Origin: Calcarisporiella thermophila CBS 279.70
Taxonomy: Eukaryota; Calcarisporiellomycota
Length of the DNA stretch: 64,000 nt
NCBI RefSeq assembly: GCF_041956535.1
Contig: NW_027192192.1
Span: 117,700-181,699 of the forward strand
Direction of reading: 5' to 3'
Below, piece after piece: positions 12,729 to 24,330 of this stretch. The position numbers and the translations under genes were made by a program. The notes below the pieces were generated by a model. The model had not been told where the DNA came from, searched no databases, and saw only the letters and a program-made list of their open reading frames with translations. Each line of letters opens with the position of its first letter. The first letter of the stretch is position 1.

Positions 12729-14717
12729 AAAAACCTTTGCATTTTCTTATTTGTGTCTGTTCCACCGCGCTATGCCTTTGAAATGATCATTTTGCAGTTG
12801 CATTGAGATAGGAGCTCTATTTAAATAAAGTCAGAACTGATTAACATACTTTCGATTCCTGTCAAAAAAAGTAGATACTACTCTGATAGTATAGTGGGTG
12901 CTTCTGAGAATCCGACCGTTAAACTCTCAGGGCTTTGCAAATAAAACAAAAACAAAACAAGTGCTTTATGCAAAGAACGCGACGCTTCGACGAGCTTCCA
13001 GGGAGAAGTGCATTCCCATCGGCTACCTCGGCACATCCCTTGAGTATTCGATTCTGTAGGGTGGTTGCAGCTAGGCCTCTATCCCCTTATTCAGATTCCG
13101 TATGTCTCAGGGGATGACTAATTTATACGCACCGCTCAGGGCCGGTGCGAAGAGCACTACCCATTGCCGCAGGAATGAACTTGGTGATCTCTTAAACGAT
13201 ATAGTTCTCGGTATATCTTTTCATGCTCTTCCACCTATCTCCCCCATCCCGACATCCATGCTCTAATTGTTGCTCGGGCGCTATGACAATTCCACATCCC
13301 TATCAGCCAACCATCATTGTTGAATTTAGAACAGCAGCTTGAAGCAGGCGCGGGAGTCAGAATCATTTCGAGTTCCCGTGAGACGACATTGGCTCAGAGC
13401 CGCACCCACGACGAAAGTTGTGTTTAAAGAGAATGTTCGAGGTAGGTTTCTATCACCCAGCAGATGGGATGGGGCAGAGCAACCAGTTTTTGCAGACGAA
13501 TTTGACACCTACGGAAATGGAAAGTTGCGAACGCAAAAATCTCTCAAACCATAACTAACCCAAAATTGCGTTTTGGTGTAACGCCGTGACTGTGAGTTGT
13601 TTTCGCCTCCACCAACCACGGGGCAGAAATGAGCGTGGTTATATGGAGAAAGGTTTGAGGTATTTTGGCTTATAAAAAGGCGCCCACCTGCAAAAGAGTT
13701 GAAAATTCTTTCGCAAACTTTTTCTTGCGCACTTCTTATCCTTTCCTTCTACTCTTCCAACTATTCGAGCCTCACTCCTATAGTTTGGTATACCCAATTG
13801 TGTGCAACTGATGTGCTAGCAGTAGGTTTAGTCTTTGTCTGTAACCCATGGTATTCCCTCTATAGTCTCCCTGGTTATCGCCCCTTGCCTATGCTTATGG
13901 GTGGGGCCACCAGGATTGTGTCTAGTGTCTATTGCATTTAGTATACCCCACATTCATCTACCTCTGCATTCCATGATGAATCATCTCACTGCAACCATAG
14001 CCAAGTGGTATGACCTAGGACTTTGATACTATCTCTATACCTGCTCTATCTTCGTGATGCCATCAGTGGCTTAGCTATGTCGTCATTTTGGGGTGGTGGA
14101 GTAGTCAATTTAGTGTCCGGAATTTTTTACTCTTGGGGACCACCCTGCGTTCCCAGTGCTTTTTCCTTAGGCTGCATGGTACACAAGCGCCTCTTTGTGT
14201 TTTAAGCATGGGTCTCGCGATCCCACTGTTTTTACCACCCGTTCCACTCCTCTCTATTGTATTTGCCAACGCTTTAGTCGCGTTCATATCGGACCTTGTT
14301 TGTGAATGTTTTGTTCTCACGCCAAGTTGACTTTCATGCTTCCATGATAGAACTGTGTTCACAAATTAATGCCTCCTAACCTTCCATCCCAACGCTAGTA
14401 GGGTGATGAGTGGATGGAAATTGACTCATGTTTGATGAATTGCCCTCCACCGCCTGGGTCACCGAGTATAATTGATTAATTAACGTGTTTCCATGCCAGC
14501 TCTGTGTTTTTTACCCATTTTAACTTTATTACCGGTCGCAGAGCGATGCTTGGGAAGGTCTGATTTTTTGCGCGTGGTATATAAACGCGTCTCTTTTTAT
14601 TATCCTACTCTTTACCCCCATTTAAAGTTTGAACGAGCTTTTGACAGGCTCTTTTTCTCTCTATTTAATAAATATCCTCCTTGGATTCATTTCTTTCCGC
14701 TAATAATAATAATAATA
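12729..14717. other. 2 kb intergenic region with an orphan TATA box
   Basis: No convincing gene between the 18-Cys gene and the YcnI-like gene. TATAAAAAGG at 13671-13680 is followed by a pyrimidine-rich, leader-like stretch, but only short hydrophobic frames with no recognisable domain (for example 13835-14026) follow. It could be a decayed gene or a noncoding transcript. The YcnI-like gene's own TATATAAA is at 14578-14585. Confidence 0.5.
14578..14585 (+). promoter_or_regulatory. TATA box of the YcnI-like gene
   Basis: TATATAAA about 133 bp before ATG 14718, followed by a pyrimidine-rich leader and an AAT triplet run immediately before the start codon. Confidence 0.5.
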
Positions 14718-15418
14718 ATGCTCCGACAACTGTCTCTCGCTACATTGGTGCTGGCAACCGTGATTTCCATGGCAGCGGCCCATGTTACCATGAACCCCAA
14801 TACCAATGCCGCCAACTCGTACTTTGCGAGCGCCTTCCGTGTTCCCCACGGTTGCAACGGCTCGCCCACCACCCTGGTTTCACTCAAGATTCCCGGTAAG
14901 TGATGAGATGAGCCAACGGGAATGGCGGAGCCCCGTCATGCTAAAAAAAACCCTTTCTTCCCCGCGCAGAATCCCTCACCGGTGTGAAGCCCCGTATCAT
15001 GGCCGGATGGAATATCACCATCGGAACGAAGCCGCTCGACCCCCCGATCACTGCAGAGGGAGGCAAGACCATCAACACCACCGCCGACACCATCACATGG
15101 ACCAACGGGCTTATCCCGGACAACATGTACGAGGACTTCTGGCTCTCCTTCCGCCTTCCCCCCTACGATGACCCCAAGACCATCAACAATACCGTCTACT
15201 TCCCCGTGTCGCAGCAGTGCCAGGACGGCACCTGGCTCAACTGGACCCAGATCCCCGGCTCGGGCGCCTCGTCGTCGCAGAACCCGGCCCCGTACATCAA
15301 GCTCACTAACGGCAACACCCCCGCCCAGGCCAGCGAGAAGAAGAGCGACGCCTCGAAGTTGAACGCATTCGCCGGGGTGGCGCTGATGGCGGCTGTCAGT
15401 TCCCTCATGATGCTATAA
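14718..15418 (+). CDS. YcnI/DUF1775-like copper-binding protein, secreted and GPI-anchor type
   Basis: Exons 14718..14895 and 14970..15418 encode about 208 residues. The signal peptide ends ...ISMAAA and the mature protein should begin HVTMNPN, with His22 at the N-terminus. The body fits the DUF1775/YcnI fold: FRVPHGCNGSPTTLVSLKIP, then GWNITIG, TITWTNG and LSFRLPP. Bacterial YcnI binds Cu(II) through its N-terminal histidine (monohistidine brace). The C-terminus has a Ser-rich linker and a hydrophobic tail typical of GPI signals. Only the N-terminal His can be checked here; other ligands were not mapped. Position between the Ctr pair and a cytochrome b561 reductase supports a surface copper role. 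Codon usage is strongly C-ending. Confidence 0.85.
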
Positions 15419-15956
15419 AAGGCGGTCGCCTGTGTCACGTGTGGCTCGGTGTTTTTCGGTGTTCTCTTTTTAATTTTAATATTCCAGAAACAATTTTAAG
15501 CAGTTTTTTTTTTCTATTTCATTTCCTATTTGCCTCCTCTCTTCCTGCTTCCACTAGGAAGCCATGCAGGGTGGAAGCGGGGATATTTATTCACTATGTC
15601 CTTATTGCCTATTCTCTCAATTTATGCTTTTCCCCTCGACCCTCTGTGGCTTTAGTCCCCTTATCCACACTGTTTAGTGGTCCCCGATTTGTGTCGATCT
15701 ATTATTTCGCCATATTGCTATTCTCTTTGAAAATAAGTCATTTCTACCCATCTTTCCAACTCAGTCGGGTTCCCCAGCGCCGGCAAAGGCAAAGCGACCT
15801 TCCTCTTTGATCTTTTTTCATTTCCAGAAGCTTTGGCATTTACCAACCAGATCGAAAGAAAAGGAACCATGAAATGGGGTCTAGTTCCCCCTTTCCTACG
15901 ATTTGTAATATTTGTAATAAAAGACATGGCGGACCCCCTAGCCCTAACGGCCTATT

Positions 15957-15964
15957 TATAAAAG
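15957..15964 (+). promoter_or_regulatory. TATA box of the DOMON-b561 gene
   Basis: TATAAAAG lies about 215 bp before ATG 16178, in an otherwise gene-free stretch (15419-16177). Two short ORF-like frames there lack any domain. Confidence 0.45.
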
Positions 15965-16177
15965 TGCCGGCTCCCTTCCTGAATCCCTTTTTTCTTAGAA
16001 AAAAATTTTTTCCCAACTTTTTGTTTTGAAAAAGGTTCGACGAGAACTGAAACAGCCTTGAAAAATAGCCTTGGTGTGATTGCTATTTCCCGTTGTTTTA
16101 TCTTTCAAGTCTTTCTTCCAGTGCTTCCTCTCTTTTTCCCCTCCTCCATTGTTGACACCAGCATACGACTGCAAAGG

Positions 16178-17487
16178 ATGGTGAAAACGGTTGTGTCTTT
16201 GCTCGCGTTGGGCGGATTGGCATGCGGTAATTATTCCAGCCCATGTTTCTAGCTCTTGCTTCCCGTGCTCTGAAAAGACCATTGGATGGGCTGTTTGAAG
16301 ATTTTGGCTAATATATCCCCTTCCCATCTGCGTATGAATTAGCTGCCGTTGACCTAAAGCCCCAAACGGGCCAGCTCTGCTTCCGAAACGAGCAATTGTG
16401 TATCGCCGCACAAATATTGCCCACCGGAAATGCTTTTGAGATGACCTTAATTGCACCGCAGAATATGGGGTAAGAAAACTGCTGCATCCGTCTCCTTTTG
16501 CCAATGTGCATAGCTAAATAACGGTTATGTTCAATTAGCTATGTGAGTGTCGGAATTGGTGAATGGATGATCAATGCCGATATCATTGTGGCCTGGCCAA
16601 CCGCCAATCAAAACTACACAATCTCGGACCGCAAGGCCATCGACTATGTCGAGCCCCTGGTGGACAGGCAGCAAGATGCCGTACTGGTGCCCGAAAAAAG
16701 CGGTCTTCAAAACGGCAAGCACTACATCACGTTCCGTCGCCCATTACGGACAGGAGACTCCTCGGACAATCCCGTCGTGGCGGGAACTAGAATGGCATGG
16801 ATATGGGCCTTGGATAGTCAGCGCCCAAGCAGCGCATTTGAAAATGCCACGCTCAACCCCCATGGGAGCGAGGGTGTGGGCCGATTCTCGATGGCTCTGA
16901 CCCCCGCCGGGATTGCAGGCACTTCGGTGCAAGCGCGATTTGACATTGGGGGGCTTGCCTTCTTCCACGGGCTACTGATGGCCTTGGTGTGGCTGGTGGC
17001 TGGCCCGCTGGCGGCATTCATTGCTCGCTTCCTGAAGGCGACGATGGGCAGTGCTTGGTTCCCCGGGCACTGGGGCACCGCTACGGTAGGCGTCGTGTTG
17101 ACCCTCATTGGGTTTGGCCTTGGAATTGCGGCGACTCGCGGCGCGCACTTCACCACTCCCCACACCATCATCGGCCTTATTGTGGTCATTCTCACTCTCT
17201 TGCAAGCAGGGTGGGGCATCTACATCGATCGGACCTTTGATCCCTCGCGCGTGAAAACCCCTGCCCGTGACTACCTTCATCATGTAGGAGGCTACCTGCT
17301 CGTCCTCCTTTCCATAGCCAATGTGTGCTTGGGCTTGCTGGCGTTCGGCCCCGGAAGTGGATGGATCTTTGGGCTCTACGGCGCATGGGTTGGGCTCATC
17401 GTGTTTACGTTTGCGGGCGCGCAGATTCGAAAGACCTTGAGGTCGATGCGGACGAAGGAGGTCGAGGATATAAAATCGCTTTCTTGA
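16178..17487 (+). CDS. secreted DOMON plus cytochrome b561 transmembrane reductase
   Basis: Exons 16178..16226, 16343..16469 and 16539..17487 give about 374 residues. A signal peptide (MVKTVVSLLALGGLACA) is followed by a DOMON heme or sugar-binding domain (LCFRNEQLCIAAQIL; YVSVGIGEWMINADIIVAWP). The C-terminal half is a cytochrome b561 domain with about five or six membrane segments. Its four family histidines appear as FFHG, PGHWG, PHTIIG and LHHVGG, which would bind two hemes. Such CYBDOM proteins pass electrons across the membrane and can reduce ferric or cupric ions outside. Next to the YcnI-like and Ctr genes, supply of Cu(I) for import is a reasonable inference; iron reduction is the main alternative. 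A charged, Lys/Arg-rich tail is cytosolic. Confidence 0.88.
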
Positions 17488-18022
17488 GGTGTCCGCCGCC
17501 CCATCTATCTCGGCGACTCGTTTTTCTTAAAGTTTTGTCTTTTTGTTTTTGTTCCCACGTGTATTCTTTTGATACGATAGTGTTTTTTATTCTCCTCCCC
17601 ACTTCCCTCCTAGCTCTTTAGATACCTCCCGAACCCTGTTTATCTTCTATTTATTCCATCCTATGAAATAGTTGACTATTATTATGGAGGATCCCGTTTT
17701 TCTTAAACATGAAATTCACTGCTGAAAGTATCCAGCTTGGTTCAGATGGCCTTACCCTCCCCCCAAGAGGCGCTGCATCAAGGATTTGGGCACATTTCCA
17801 ATTTGTTGGCTGAAGACCATCGAATGGCGGAACCTTCCAAACGGACTGTTCCAATCCATTTTCAGGGAAAATTCGATCTTTCTATAGTACAAGGACGCTA
17901 GAGTCCTGTGTTTATTTACTTGAAACCAGGTATAGTAAGTGGTACAGGAATGAACACTTCCAAAAGAAGAAGAGAGGGAAGGGGAGGAGAAGAGGGGGAG
18001 AGAAGGCCGCCCAAAGAACCGT
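17488..18022. other. intergenic region between convergent genes
   Basis: 3' flanks of the DOMON-b561 gene (+) and the GST gene (-). A purine-rich tract lies at 17960-18000. No gene-like feature seen. Confidence 0.5.
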
Positions 18023-18850
18023 TTATAGGTTCAGGTTCTTGAAGACTCTCACCAAATCGAGCAGGCGCTCTTTTGAAGGCGTGGTCGCTTTGACGCTGGG
18101 ATGGGAGATCACCGTCTGAGCATACGCATTCACGCGCTCATACTCTTTTGTCTCCGGGACGTGGAACCCGACTTCTTGGAGAAGCTGGTATCGAACAAAG
18201 AAGGGGGCGGCGGCAATATCGGCGTAGGTGAATTGGTCGCCTAGGAAATAGGGCCCGTTGGACTGTTTGACGAGGGCGTCGTTGATTTCACGTAAGCCCT
18301 TGAGGAACGCCTCGTGCTCTTTTTCGCCTTTCGAGAAGGCCCGGTAGTAATGGGGGGTGACTTTGTTGTCGAGAAGGGCGACAAAGATACGCGACTGGGC
18401 GCGCAGGAGAGGGTCCTCGACGAAAACAACTATATCAATCAAGATTGCGTCATTAAGTGTCTATGTTTCACAAGCTGTCTTCACATGAGGACACGTCGTC
18501 CCCTCGCCTCCCCTACTTACCCCTGGTCCTTCCCGTACTTCTCGAGCAGATATTCGACGATGACGAGCGACTCGATGAGGATCGTGTCGCCCTCCTTAAG
18601 GCTGGGAACTTTCCCCTGCGGATTGATCTTGAAATACCTTATATAGAAGGCAAAGGAAGTTAGTTTCCCTTCCAAGGACACCAGCCTGTGGCTTCATTCA
18701 TCCGCGTGCATACCACTCGGGCTTGTTATCAAGGTCAATTTCGAACGTTTCGTCCGGAACAATGCCCAATTCCTTCAGCGTGGTAGCTACGCGATGCGCG
18801 TAAGGGCAGTTGTCGTGGTTATAGAAGTTGATGGCTGATTTAGGCGACAT
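18023..18850 (-). CDS. glutathione S-transferase, omega-like
   Basis: Thioredoxin-fold N-terminus from ATG 18850: INFYNHDNCPYAHRVATTLK, with the Cys of CPYAHR in the omega-class/dehydroascorbate-reductase position. An exon follows with GKVPSLKEGDTILIESLVIV (the cis-Pro and Glu-Ser glutathione site). The C-terminal all-helical domain is in the last exon (to 18023), with DPLLRAQSRIF and YFLGDQFTYADIAAAPFF. Expected roles are glutathione-dependent thiol transfer or detoxification in the cytosol. The exon 2 to exon 3 junction (about 18520 to 18433) does not keep frame with canonical GT/AG sites as I read it: two bases remain where one is needed. This may be a missed splice site, a base error in a C run, or a real frameshift. 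Confidence 0.82.
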
Positions 18851-20778
18851 GGTTTTTGCTTTTTTTTTCGATTCAATTGGAGTTGGATAGGATGGAAAAC
18901 ACAGCTAATCATGCTCGCCCTCTTTATAGTCTCCTCTTCACAGATTGAAACGACGCGACCTGTGAGGAGGATTGGATCACCAATTTGTCATCGAATTGGA
19001 TTTCTAAGCTCCCCATCCTCTTTAGTCATTCCTCGATTCCTAATACGAGCCCGCATTTCAAATAGCCAAATTGTTCCATCACCTCAATCCTAGCCCTGAT
19101 ACCATAAGATTCTCTCCAAGGTCAGCGCATCAAGGCCCCGAGAAGAGCCTTGATGCGTTGGCGCCTCTCAATCTTTCTTCCACCAAGTTCAACCCTAGCT
19201 TTAAGCTATGCCGTGTTAAGCAAACAAATTAGCCAGTTGGGATGCATTTCTTGTCTCCAGGGACTGAGCCGTCGCTGTCCTCTTGTGCTCGGCTTGCAGC
19301 AAGCTAAAACGCCATTTTCACACGAAGGAAGGGGAGCTTTTATTGCTGGAAAGCGGCCACGGCCGACATGGATCCATCGCCTATTTGCCCCCCTCCCCAG
19401 TTGACCCCAACTTTGACCAAATTTATTCTAGAACGAGCCTTATTTTGTAAATTAGTTTGCCTCACATTGTTGTTTTCGAATCATGTAGATAAACAAACAT
19501 ACAGAGTTCGGTTCACGATCACAGTGAGGTCTAGCGGCTCTACTCTCCAACGCTTGACGTTGCTAGATCCTCGGATTATAGTATAAGCAAGGAAGAACAA
19601 AAAAAAAATAAATGACGCGATCTCTTTATGTATATAGAAAGGGCGATTCAGATTCCGCTCATTGTTTATGTACGAGCGGGGGAGGACAAGCGGTCTATTT
19701 TTCCGCTGAGATGATCGTCAGCTAATAACTTTGCGGGAATTTCTGCCCTATTTCCACAGTATAGCCTGGCACCAGTGATAGGCACCGTCACCCGATAACA
19801 AGGCCCAGCTGAGCCGACAATAGGTAAAGAAGCTGATAAATCGCGCTAGCCATTGTCCCGCTGCGCTCCAATCACGGCCGGCGGCGGTTCGGCTAGCGAT
19901 ATGCACGCGCAGTTAGCGATCAACCACAGGCGACGATGGGGGTTGAGATGGAGATGGAGCAGGGAGGGGAAACGAGGGTCTCAAGAGTGCGAATCATCTC
20001 GCCTGAGAGTCGCACGCTTCTCCAGCGCCGGGCACACTCGAGATAGGCCCGGGGCCGCCCATTGGCTGGGTCGGATTAGACGAGTCATCGCGCAAGAAGG
20101 TGCGCCTAAGAGCCGAGATCTAGATGCAAAGCCGATGCCAGGTTTTGGGTTATTGTTCCCGTGCAGGGGGTGGGGCTTTGGCGGCCCACACTGGCCCGCC
20201 CTCATGCGGCGGGCCAAGAGGAAGGAGAAGTCAAAGCAGGCGCGGCGAATACGGGCGAGCCAGTTTGTTTTCGCGTTGTGTATTGTTTTGATCGCTGCAT
20301 GTCCCACAACGGCAAAATTTAGAGTTGTAATCTAACGGCCCGATTTCTTCTCACCCTTCATCTCCATAACTCCATATTTGTTCGACTTGTTTGTTATAAC
20401 TGAAAGCTCGTTTTTTTTTAATCATATAACTGCGATTACCTGATGCTTGTCCTCCTCCTTCTTCTCTATCCGACTGCTTTTCTATCGCGCATCCTTTTCC
20501 TACTCCTCGGTACTCTGCCTTCTTCTCGCCCCCCCCCATCCCTCCCCCTCCGGCCCTCTCCTACTCTCCCTCATCTCTCTCCCGTACTTCCTACTAACTG
20601 CGATATTCCGCATCCAAGTTCATTCTTTTTGCGTTCTCCTGCGTATTTTCCTCCTTTCCCTCCGAGCTCTTCCACTGGCAGAAGGCAACAAAAGAAAGAC
20701 CGCGGATGCACATTAATTCAATTCAATCTAATAGACGCCCTTAGCATAATCCATCCCCCTTTTTTGAGAGAAAATAAA
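18851..20778. other. intergenic region with an 11-bp hairpin
   Basis: About 1.9 kb separating the GST (-) and FYVE (+) genes. It contains the perfect inverted repeat CGCATCAAGGC (19126-19136) / GCCTTGATGCG (19147-19157). The GC-rich 19840-20260 part has ORFs of skewed composition with no domain, and a T/C-rich leader precedes the FYVE start. Confidence 0.5.
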
Positions 20779-22259
20779 ATGAACCGAGGCAATATCCCAC
20801 TCTTGATTCAGCAGGTGATCGAGGAGCGTACCGCAACCCTTATCACTTCACGGCCGCCTGCGCTGGTCGCGGCGGAAGAGACGGATGGCTTCCACAAGGC
20901 GACCACCACACCGGCCCCTGCTGCTTCGCCGCAACTCAACCCGCAGGCTATTTCCAACCTGAACTGGTGGCTGTCGTTCGACCCTTCCATCCGGTATCAG
21001 GAGGACACGCAGCCGGTCCCGCCCCCGCCGCCACCCCCGCTTCTGCATGTGTACAGTGTGCCCGAATTGTGTGAGGACGACGACGACGACGAGGAGGAGG
21101 AGAGCGAGGCCTATTATGAAGACGAGAATGAGGACTCGGCGGAGGATTCAGATGATGCGTCCGAGTGGGACGCCGACAGCCAGACGGACCCCTACATGTT
21201 TGAATCCCCCATCGGCTCGGGGGAAGGAAACCGCCTGGGAGAGTTGGCGGAGCCTGTGCCTTCCCTTGTGCCGGTGCGGATGGTTCCCCCCGACCACGTC
21301 TACTCGTTCGATACCCTCGACTCTGTCTTATTCTCCGACACCGGTGACAACGACCACGACCAACAGCCTGACCAGATTGACTTGAGCAAGCAGCCCGTGC
21401 CGGAAGTTGAGCGTCGCCCCTCTCTGTTATCGAAGTTGCTGGGCAGTGGCTCAAGCAACATCTTAGACGCGCAACCGTCAGGCGCACAGCGGGCGGCCAC
21501 AAGGGAGCGCGCGCTCTCCATTGACACATCCAGTCTAGAGTCGTATGTTGGACGCGGGGTCCTTGAGGATCTGATGCAAAGACCTTCCAATCCGACTCCT
21601 GAGGATCAGACCCTTGTCTCCTTGTCCAAATACTTTGGCGGCGAAGAGGAGGGATGCTCGGGGCTGCCTCCTAAGGGCACCCCGCTATCCTCTTCGACGG
21701 GTCTTGCCCGTGGCTGCAGCGGCGAGAAGGACAGCCAGGCACCATGGGAGGGCCCATCCTCCCAAAAAGCGGCCGGGTCTTGCCGGGAGACCGTGAAGCT
21801 ATTACTCGGAAAAGCTAAGGAGAAGGCGTCCGAAATGGAAGTGACCAAGTCCCACTGGAAGGTGAGTCGTCCTGTGACTTGGCTTTACAAAGCTCGCCTC
21901 TATTTTGTTTGCTAACCCTTTGTGTCTTCATTGCTTAGCCGGACGATCAAGCTTCCTGCTGTCACTTCTGCTATCGCCTGTTCACCCTCACCCGCCGCCG
22001 CCATCACTGTCGGATTTGCGGCGAAGTCTTCTGCTCGCCTTGCTCCTCGGGCATGACACGCTTGGACGCCAACGGCATTCCCGACCCGTCGGGCAACGCC
22101 CCCTACTTCGGTCGCGTCTGTATCAACTGCCACCACCGGTACAAGCTTGGCGACGACGAGTGGGGGCGTTACGGCTGGGCCATGACAGTGCTGCGCTACG
22201 GCCAGCGCGCATTGGCATGGGGGGCTAAGCGAAATTGGCCGGGTTTTGTGCTGGTGTGA
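20779..22259 (+). CDS. FYVE zinc-finger protein with acidic disordered N-terminus
   Basis: Exons 20779..21861 and 21939..22259 encode 467 residues. The first 360 residues are low-complexity: proline-rich (PPPPPPP near 21020), a long Asp/Glu block, and Ser-rich stretches. The C-terminus is a FYVE domain with all three signatures: WxxD (HWKPDD), RRRHHCR and RVC, plus four CxxC pairs (CHFC, CRIC, CSPC, CINC). FYVE domains bind phosphatidylinositol 3-phosphate on endosomes. No PX, kinase or RhoGEF domain accompanies it, so it is not Fab1 or an FGD protein; the orthologue is unclear. ATG 20779 is preceded by AAAATAAA and opens MNRGNIPLLIQQVIEER. Confidence 0.85.
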
Positions 22260-23160
22260 AACTCTAATTTGTTTATTATCTGTTACTATTTTCCTGAATT
22301 TCTATTTTCGAGATCCGTGGATCCAGTATTTATACGCGTGCTGTTTTCTTTTTCCTTTTGCCATTGCTGTTGAGTTGCTTTTTCGTTTGCATTCCTAGTT
22401 ATTCTTAATTTGCGCAACCGTGTTCTAATATTCTTATGTCTATATTTTATAATTTTAGGTATACTTCATCTTCCCCTTCCTCCCCCTCCTCATAGTGTTC
22501 TATTTCCTATCATCAATGTCATGGATTTGCTTTTTTTTTTTCCTTTGTTTTATCTCGTTGCACCACTGAATATACCAAATAAAGAGTAGAGCTTGAACCA
22601 CCACGGCCTGCGCGTCGGGGACAGGATTGAGGGGAGGGGGAAAGCTCCTTGGGCGAAGCGCAATAGACACCTGTCTTCCGGTTTTCCAAAGTCCGAGCCT
22701 AGATGGTGTTTTCGTATGACAAAGAGCTGCAATGGTCGGAGTAAAAACAAGACAATTCAGGAGCAGGAAGGTGCTATTTTAAATCTACGTGAGAGTTGCA
22801 AACAGGAGACAAGGGCAAAAGCAAATCCCTCTTTTTTGTTTTTCCTCCATTTCTTCCCTCCAACTAAACCAACTACGTCATCGCTGTGTTAGGATTTCTC
22901 CATCCCAACTGGGTAGTTGGAGAGAGAACTCAAGCTTACCGATTCTTTTTTTTTTTTTCCCTCTTTCCTCCTCCTCTTCCCATTTCTTGTCGTAGAGATA
23001 CTTGCTTTTCTTCCCCCCTCCACAGTTTATTGATCGGCCATTCGTGGATACCATCGCTGTACATTTGATTCTGTATTTGGAAAGTTGATTGCGGTTTTTT
23101 TTTTCTTTGTTCCCGCTTCTCAATCTTTCGTCCTCTTTTGCTGTCCCTCTCCCAATTGAT
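22260..23160. other. intergenic region, promoter side of the bHLH gene
   Basis: T-rich runs near 22531, 22937 and 23096 and C/T-rich leader sequence before ATG 23161. No coding or structured feature was supported. Confidence 0.5.
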
Positions 23161-24330
23161 ATGTCGTTTCTGGATCAGCAACCCAGCCATCCGGCATCCA
23201 GCTCCGCCAAGGAGCCACTGCGACTCACCCACCCCACACCCTTCCACGTCCAACAATCCCTGCTTCGACAGGAGAAAGAGAAGATCGAGGAGGAAGATGA
23301 TACATTTTCTTCGGTGGATCTCACCATGCACTCCCTCTCTCAATTCCACAACTATCCGCTGAACGACTCGTCGATTTCCGGCAATGGGGTTGGGGATGGG
23401 TTTGCGGGGGTCGATCCATCGCTGATGTCGCCCCTCTCCGCCACCCCCATTGGCTCGCCCTCCATTAGTCACATGGAGACTACCTCTCCCTACGGCCGAT
23501 CTCCAGTCAACAATACACTCTACTCGCCCACCGCGGGCGGCGCCGACTTGGGCGGAGATCTCGCGATGGATCCATCTCATTTCGGCGGGATGACATTTAC
23601 TCGTTCGCTGCGACGGCCCACCATGGCATCGACCGCAGGCGGCGAAATAGTGGGAAGCCCCCCGATGTTCCACAGCATGTCTATGCCATCGCACGGACCG
23701 GGCGGAGGTTGGCTAGGTGGTTCGAGCTTCCAAGAGCACGATGCATTCCCCGGCTCCCATCCGAGCTCATTCGAATTGCGGAGCGGCGGCGCCGCCATGC
23801 TGGCCAATATGGGGGATTCGGACGACCCAGAGAATCAGAAACAGTGAGTATTCAAACGAGTGACTGGAGCATGGTTTGAGGAAGCACGACGGACGTTAAC
23901 TATTCCTTTACCATAGAGCTCAAATTGTATTTGAGAAGAGAAGGCGTAGGCGCGAATCACACAATGCAGGTAATCCTCCGTTTCCGCTCGATCGACCTTT
24001 ATGGGGGGCTGTTTCGTAGGATCCTGTGTATTGACCCTCCATTTATTGACTCTTATAGTCGAGAGACGCAGAAGAGATAACATCAATGAGAAGATCCAGG
24101 AGCTGTCTTCGCTTTTACCAGAGAACTTTCTGGATGGAAAGCCGAACAAGGGCATCATCCTCAAGAAGTCGGTGGACTACATCAAGACCTTGCAGATGCA
24201 GCTCCAGAAGCAGGCCGCGCGCAATCGGGAGCTGGAGGCGATGATGCGGCAGTATCAGAATAATTTCAGTATCAATGACCGGAATCCCAACTCGGAGGAC
24301 GGGTGGGGCGCGGGTGCGTCGGGGAGCTAG
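23161..24330 (+). CDS. bHLH (E-box) transcription factor, MITF/TFE-like basic region
   Basis: Exons 23161..23843, 23917..23969 and 24059..24330 join in frame to about 335 residues. The first 230 residues are disordered and Ser/Pro/Gly-rich. The basic region spans the second intron: [20 protein letters not shown] carries the His-Glu-Arg residues that read CACGTG. The helix-loop-helix follows ([14 protein letters not shown], then [20 protein letters not shown]), then a short leucine/zipper-like coil. The loop and helix 2 resemble MITF/TFEB and related fungal bHLH-Zip factors. It acts in the nucleus as a dimer. Target pathway cannot be read from sequence. A palindromic TCACGTGA lies about 500 bp downstream (24846). 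Confidence 0.9.

Noticed and set aside
19853-20335. 160-codon plus-strand ORF in a GC-rich intergenic region
   Set aside because: Arg/Ala/Gly-skewed composition, no domain, and overlapping long frames on the opposite strand; typical of GC-rich noncoding DNA.
20948-21529. 193-codon minus-strand ORF
   Set aside because: Lies entirely opposite the FYVE gene exon; Arg/Pro-rich shadow of its acidic and Ser-rich codons.
22936-23694. 252-codon minus-strand ORF
   Set aside because: Antisense shadow of the bHLH first exon and its T-rich leader.
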